This document shows, in pieces, positions 60,240 to 64,000 of a DNA stretch of 64,000 nt (position 1 is the first letter of the stretch; every line of letters begins with the position of its first letter). The notes under the pieces are model-generated. The model had not been told where the DNA came from. It worked only from the letters and a program-made list of their open reading frames with translations, and did not search any database. Origin of the DNA: Armatimonadetes bacterium 55-13 (GTDB lineage: Bacteria; Armatimonadota; Fimbriimonadia; Fimbriimonadales; Fimbriimonadaceae). The stretch is from positions 815,653-879,652 of the forward strand of contig MKRX01000006.1 in assembly GCA_001898035.1 (NCBI GenBank). Direction: 5' to 3'. The position numbers and the translations under genes were made by a program.

Positions 60240-61692
60240 GAAACTCGCAACCCAGAGCCTCAAGGTTATTGCCTTGGGTTCTGGGGCCATCCTGACTCTG
60301 CTTTATACGCAGGCCATTCTCAAACTCGACCCGCTGTCTCCCTATCGGCGCGATCGGGCGGAGGGAATTGAGGAACAGGGGATCCGAATGGAGGACGTCC
60401 ATCTCGTCCAATACTCGGGCGATAAAAAGGTTGCCGAGGCGAGAGTCGACCAAGTATTTATCCCGCGCGATCGGCGGCAATACCGTATGGCCGGAATTCG
60501 ATCGGGGACGTACTTTCCGGAGAGTGGCAAGCCCGTTCAATTCAGCGCTCCTCGGGCGATTTGGACTTCGACCTACCGGCGTTTGAACGCCGAGCAGGGA
60601 GTAAGAATCTGGAATCCGGATATGGATATCAAAACCGCGAATTTCCGGATCGATGGTCGAAATGAAACCCTCTACGCGCCCGGCAAAATTTCCGGGGTTC
60701 TCTATAACGGACAAGTCACGGCGACGAACCTTCTCTACAACGTAAAGACGGAAGTCGGCACCGTTGGCCCCTCGCAGTGGGACGGGAATCTGGCAGTTTC
60801 TTTACAGGACGATGGGAAGGCACAGCCCAAGCGCTGGAAGTTCAATAGCGAGAACGGCACCATCAACATCAAAGGGGACATCCGAACCTGGCGTAAGGGA
60901 ACCGCTACCGATGGCGAAGTGATCATCAGAGCGGACGTCATCGAACATAACAACAAGACCGACGTGGTCACCGCCACCGGGCATGTTCAGTATTTCTCGG
61001 CCAGCACCAATCTTGCTTGTGACAAGGTTGTCGCCTATCGCAAAGAAAAGCGCGCCATTCTTACCGGCGCCGTCGATATGTTGGTCAAGCCAAAGGATCA
61101 ACAAACGAAGGCGGAAATCGTCGAAATCCCGCCGTTCCGTCCCATCGTTCCCAAGGACATCTCCGAGGGCCGTCCAGACGCTCCCCCCGCCGAGCGCGAC
61201 CCTCAGCAGAAGAAATTGGACCAAGACGTCCAGGACCCCAAGACGCTTCGCAAATATCCCATCGCGATCACGGCCTCCAAGATCGAATACTGGTACGGCA
61301 AGGGCAATCGCCACGCCGTCATTACTGGAGAACCCCAGGCGCGTCAGGAACTGCCAGGCGGACGTTGGCGACACCTCTGGGCCTTCGAAGCGTTCTACGA
61401 TGGCGAGAAGGAAACCCTAAGAATGGCCAGCCGCCCCGGAAAGGCAGATACTCGCCTTCAGAGCTCTCTGGGAGACAATGCCGTGGCGGAAGAGGTCACC
61501 GTGTCCACGAAGGAAGATGACGAGGATCTGGAAGCCAAGGGCGCCAAGGGCGAATTCTATGGCACGTCCGACGACGACGATGACACCAACATTGGGATCA
61601 AGCCTCCTGACCCACTCAAGCCGCCAACGAAAGGCGGATTGAAAGGGCCGATAGGTGGGGGCACGAAAACCCCGCCCACCGGCCGACTCTAG
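60223..61692 (+). CDS. LptC/OstA-like lipopolysaccharide-transport-related protein
   Basis: A 489-residue protein with one N-terminal membrane helix (KVIALGSGAILTLLYTQAI). Long beta repeats then look like the LptC/LptA/LptD-N (OstA) jelly-roll: VHLVQYSGDKKVAEARVDQVFI, the SGVLYNGQVTATNLLY turn, IIRADVIEHNNKTDVVTATG and VQYFSASTNLACDKVVAYRK. It is about twice as long as LptC, so it may combine LptC- and LptA-like parts. A charged Asp/Glu stretch (DEDLEAK, DDDDDTN) and a Pro/Gly/Lys tail end it. ATG 60223 lies inside the lipoprotein gene end. Confidence 0.75.
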   Translation: MSRSIKKLATQSLKVIALGSGAILTLLYTQAILKLDPLSPYRRDRAEGIEEQGIRMEDVHLVQYSGDKKVAEARVDQVFIPRDRRQYRMAGIRSGTYFPESGKPVQFSAPRAIWTSTYRRLNAEQGVRIWNPDMDIKTANFRIDGRNETLYAPGKISGVLYNGQVTATNLLYNVKTEVGTVGPSQWDGNLAVSLQDDGKAQPKRWKFNSENGTINIKGDIRTWRKGTATDGEVIIRADVIEHNNKTDVVTATGHVQYFSASTNLACDKVVAYRKEKRAILTGAVDMLVKPKDQQTKAEIVEIPPFRPIVPKDISEGRPDAPPAERDPQQKKLDQDVQDPKTLRKYPIAITASKIEYWYGKGNRHAVITGEPQARQELPGGRWRHLWAFEAFYDGEKETLRMASRPGKADTRLQSSLGDNAVAEEVTVSTKEDDEDLEAKGAKGEFYGTSDDDDDTNIGIKPPDPLKPPTKGGLKGPIGGGTKTPPTGRL

Positions 61693-61695
61693 ACG

Positions 61696-62154
61696 TTACT
61701 TGTGAATGACCGGGTGCAGCCCGGTCCCCACCCCAATTCGGTTCCAAGCGTTGATGGTGAAAATCACCGCCAGCAGTTCCAGATATTGGTCTTTGGTGTA
61801 GTGTTCTAAAACCTCCTCGTAGAGGTCCTCGGGCACGCCTTCTTCAGAAATGTACGTCACCGCTTCGGTGAGCCGTAGCGCTGCCTTTTCCGCCGGAGTG
61901 TAGACCTGACTCTCTGGCCATACCGTGAGCAAAGTGATGCGGTGAAGGTCTTCGCCATTCTCCAGCGCCTCTTCCGTATGGCTGTTAACGCAATAGGCGC
62001 ATCCGTTGAGCTGTGAGGCTCGGATCTTCATCAGGTTGCGCAGCCCCAGGCTCAGACTGGTTTCTCCTAGCGACTTCTCAAGTTCGATCAAGGCCGCGTA
62101 GGGCTTGAACTTGGCGCTCATGCGGGGTCTAGGTTGAGATTCGTGACTGTCCAT
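61696..62154 (-). CDS. Carboxymuconolactone decarboxylase/AhpD-family protein
   Basis: A 152-residue alkylhydroperoxidase-like helical protein. The redox motif is GCAYCVNSH (Cys52, Cys55, His59), as in AhpD-core domains. The C-terminal TINAWNRIGVGTGLHPV is typical of the YciW/AhpD-like subgroup. It probably reduces peroxides with a thiol partner. The ATG has GAGGAG six bases upstream. It converges on the LptC/OstA-like gene with 3 bp between stops, and the HD gene lies 23 bp upstream on the same strand. Confidence 0.92.
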   Translation of the reverse strand: MDSHESQPRPRMSAKFKPYAALIELEKSLGETSLSLGLRNLMKIRASQLNGCAYCVNSHTEEALENGEDLHRITLLTVWPESQVYTPAEKAALRLTEAVTYISEEGVPEDLYEEVLEHYTKDQYLELLAVIFTINAWNRIGVGTGLHPVIHK

Positions 62155-62177
62155 ATCTATCTCCTCGTTCCAGTGAC

Positions 62178-62744
62178 CTAAATGGCCGATACGCCCTCAA
62201 GCCCGAGTTCTTTGGCGTTTTCTTGGAACGCTTTGATGATATTCGCGATGTGTTGGTCCAATTCAAGGCCAATTCCTTGCGCTCCTTCGTGAACTTCGTC
62301 CCGATGAACTCCCGCTGCGAATGCCGGGGTTTTGAGTTTCTTGAGCACGCTTTTCACTTCCACCTCGTGCACGCTTTTGCTGGGGCGAACGTAAGTCACC
62401 GCCGTGATAAAGCCGCTCAACTCGTCGCACGCATACAAATATCTCTCAAGCGGTGATTCGCGAGGGATGTCTGTGTAATTGGCGTGAGAGCCAATAGCGC
62501 GAATGATCTCTGGACTCCAGCCCTGCTGTCCTAAGAGTTTCATCCCCCAGTTAGGGTGTTCCTCAGGATGGGCTTCATAGTCGAAGTCGTGCAGCAATCC
62601 CGTGATGCCCCAGGTTTCTTCGTCCTCCCCCAATTGCCGGGCGTACCAGCGCATCGCCGTTTCCACACCTAAACAGTGGCGGCGAAGGGATTCGGATTGG
62701 GTGTGTTCGCAAAGAAGCTCGAACGCGGCCTTTCGATCATGCAT
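62178..62744 (-). CDS. HD-domain phosphohydrolase
   Basis: A 188-residue HD-superfamily protein. The metal motif is [13 protein letters not shown] (first His) and [16 protein letters not shown] (His52-Asp53), then [27 protein letters not shown] (later His and Asp). This pattern matches stand-alone HDIG proteins of unknown nucleotide substrate. The frame stays open to 63458 but overlaps the DUF4127 gene and has no family match there, so I start at ATG 62744. Only 36 bp separate it from the divergent DUF4127 start. Confidence 0.9.
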   Translation of the reverse strand: MHDRKAAFELLCEHTQSESLRRHCLGVETAMRWYARQLGEDEETWGITGLLHDFDYEAHPEEHPNWGMKLLGQQGWSPEIIRAIGSHANYTDIPRESPLERYLYACDELSGFITAVTYVRPSKSVHEVEVKSVLKKLKTPAFAAGVHRDEVHEGAQGIGLELDQHIANIIKAFQENAKELGLEGVSAI

Positions 62745-62780
62745 AAAACATTTTGTTCTACCGGGTATCTTTATCGTTCC

Positions 62781-64000
62781 ATGAGGCTTCTTGCGGCACT
62801 GGCACTGTGCTTCTTTGCCGTTGCCGTACATGCGGAACGCATCCTGCTCGTTCCGCTCGATAGTCGACCCGCTGCTGGCCAATTCGCTCAGATGATAGGG
62901 CATATGGCGAATGTCGATGTGATCATGCCTCCCTACGAAACGCTGGGACGGTTCGTGCAGCCTGGAAATCCCGAGGCCATCCTGGATTGGCTTGAGTCGC
63001 AAGACTATACGGACATCTCTTCTGTCATCGTGAATACGGACATGATCGCCTATGGTGGTCTTATCGCCAGCCGAACGATCGACACTCCTTTGGAGACGGC
63101 CCTTGGACGATTGAAACGTCTGATTGCGATTCGGACCAGGTTTCCGAAAACAAAGTTTTATATATTCTCGGCAATCATGCGCATTGCTCCCACTGCCACT
63201 CGGGCCACCGCCGCTTGGCGATTGCAACTGGCCAAGCTGGGCGAGCTTCGAGATATGTATCGCCGTCAGCCCACCGCTGACCTCAAAAAGAGGATAGAAA
63301 ACCTTGTCGCCAAGATTCCGGCGATCGAGCTGGATCGATATGACGACGCTCGGGCCCGCAACGTGGAGTTCATGCGCGAACTGGTGAAGACCATTGCCCG
63401 TCGGCAATTTGACTACCTTGTATTCGGCCAGGATGATGCCAAGCCCTACGGGCCTCATGTCGCAGAAACGGAAAGGCTAAAGAAACTGGCTGCAAACCTC
63501 TACGTATCGGGAAGCATCTACTTTTGCGAAGGAATCGATCAGTTGGGCAACGTGCTGCTCAGTCGCGCCCTGCTCAGGGCCACCGGATGGATTCCCAAGC
63601 TTCGCATCGTTTATTCGGACGACGCACAGAAGACTAAGATCGCCAATTACGAGTCGAAACAGATCCAGACGGGCATCAAAGATCAGATTCTGGCGAGTGG
63701 TGCGCAGATCGCTGTGGGGGATGAGAACTTCGACTACACGCTTTACGTAAACGTCCCCGAGCGTCGTCCCGGACCATTCGCGCTTTTCCAACGCGCGCTG
63801 ACCCAAGAGATCGATCAAGGTTTCCCCGTTGCCGTTGCTGACATCAACATTGGCAAAGACGGTACGTCGGATGCTGAACTCTTCGAGACCCTGAATCAAC
63901 AGGATCGAATGTTCAAACTGCTCAGTTTTGCCGGGTGGAATACGGCGGGGAACAGCCTCGGAACGGCTATTCCAGCCGCCAACGTCTACCTGCTTTCCCG
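62781..64000 (+). CDS. DUF4127 family secreted protein, partial at right edge
   Basis: The frame is open from ATG 62781 to the end of the window, about 406 residues, with no stop seen. It has a signal peptide ([16 protein letters not shown]) and the DUF4127 opening [12 protein letters not shown], then [17 protein letters not shown] and [16 protein letters not shown]4127 proteins are about 500 residues; they occur mainly in Gram-positives and Armatimonadota, and their function is unknown. Conserved Asp/Arg/Tyr motifs suggest an enzyme. Confidence 0.88.
   Translation, partial: MRLLAALALCFFAVAVHAERILLVPLDSRPAAGQFAQMIGHMANVDVIMPPYETLGRFVQPGNPEAILDWLESQDYTDISSVIVNTDMIAYGGLIASRTIDTPLETALGRLKRLIAIRTRFPKTKFYIFSAIMRIAPTATRATAAWRLQLAKLGELRDMYRRQPTADLKKRIENLVAKIPAIELDRYDDARARNVEFMRELVKTIARRQFDYLVFGQDDAKPYGPHVAETERLKKLAANLYVSGSIYFCEGIDQLGNVLLSRALLRATGWIPKLRIVYSDDAQKTKIANYESKQIQTGIKDQILASGAQIAVGDENFDYTLYVNVPERRPGPFALFQRALTQEIDQGFPVAVADINIGKDGTSDAELFETLNQQDRMFKLLSFAGWNTAGNSLGTAIPAANVYLLS

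Noticed and set aside
62745..63458. Long N-terminal extension of the HD protein frame
   Set aside because: It overlaps the DUF4127 gene, which has a signal peptide and family motifs, while the extension has none.
1..64000. CRISPR arrays, tRNA or rRNA genes, insertion sequences
   Set aside because: No regularly spaced direct repeats, no cloverleaf-like TTCGAATCC context, no rRNA-like stretches and no transposase motifs were noticed by eye. A covariance-model scan would settle it.

Overview
The window reads as a gene-dense, GC-rich bacterial chromosome from a diderm lineage. My best guess is Armatimonadota, probably the Fimbriimonadia/Fimbriimonas group; this rests on gene content only. The pointers are a PEP-CTERM protein, a DUF1800/DUF1501 pair, several secreted glycoside hydrolases and an LptC/OstA-like protein (implying an outer membrane), mixed with genes better known from Firmicutes: a SigH-like sigma factor, YmdB-type phosphodiesterase and CdaA-CdaR. 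No tRNA, rRNA, CRISPR array or intact transposase gene was seen.

Layout. 1-11 kb: edge fragment with a secretin-STN flavour, DUF1272 protein, SGNH hydrolase, GH38 alpha-mannosidase, fasciclin protein, methyltransferase, EthD protein, ABC exporter, small membrane protein, PEP-CTERM protein, and a spacer full of hairpin repeats. 11-15.5 kb: secreted sugar dehydrogenase-like protein facing an operon of a small membrane protein, DUF1800 and DUF1501. 15.7-24 kb: a tightly coupled heavy-metal efflux operon (small Cys/His secreted protein, TolC-type channel, lipoprotein adaptor, CzcA-type RND pump, Zn/Cd-type P-type ATPase). 24.2-28 kb: recF-dciA-comEC operon with ComEC split into two overlapping genes, headed by an intergenic region with two DnaA-box-like sites in a tandem ~88-bp unit. 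28.2-44 kb: RDD and DUF58 proteins, sugar isomerase, radical SAM protein, GH5, valS, DUF559 cassette, lone ABC ATPase, GH27, GH29 and GH2. 44-55 kb: cdsA with a LuxR-type regulator, sigH-like gene, a Gly-rich PKD protein with ymdB and pheA, then cdaA-cdaR, acetyltransferase, phosphotransferase, HAD hydrolase and a cation/proton antiporter. 55-64 kb: secreted and lipoprotein cluster ending in an LptC/OstA-like protein, AhpD-like protein, HD protein and a DUF4127 protein cut by the right edge.

Two parS-like sites (36420 and 38172; the second is a perfect TGTTTCACGTGAAACA) lie 1.75 kb apart. By eye the plus strand is C-rich left of about 36 kb and G-rich right of about 47 kb whatever the gene strand. 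Together these suggest that the window spans or lies close to the replication origin, though dnaA and dnaN are not here.

The glycosidases (GH38, GH5, GH27, GH29, GH2) with the sugar isomerase suggest use of plant or fungal hetero-polysaccharides. A short dispersed repeat (five copies, all in one orientation) is concentrated at 36-38 kb and directly flanks the DUF559 gene on both sides. The least understood parts are the coupled operon at 56.6-61.7 kb (degenerate metallopeptidase-like secreted protein, lipoprotein, LptC/OstA-like protein) and the repeat-DUF559-repeat unit.
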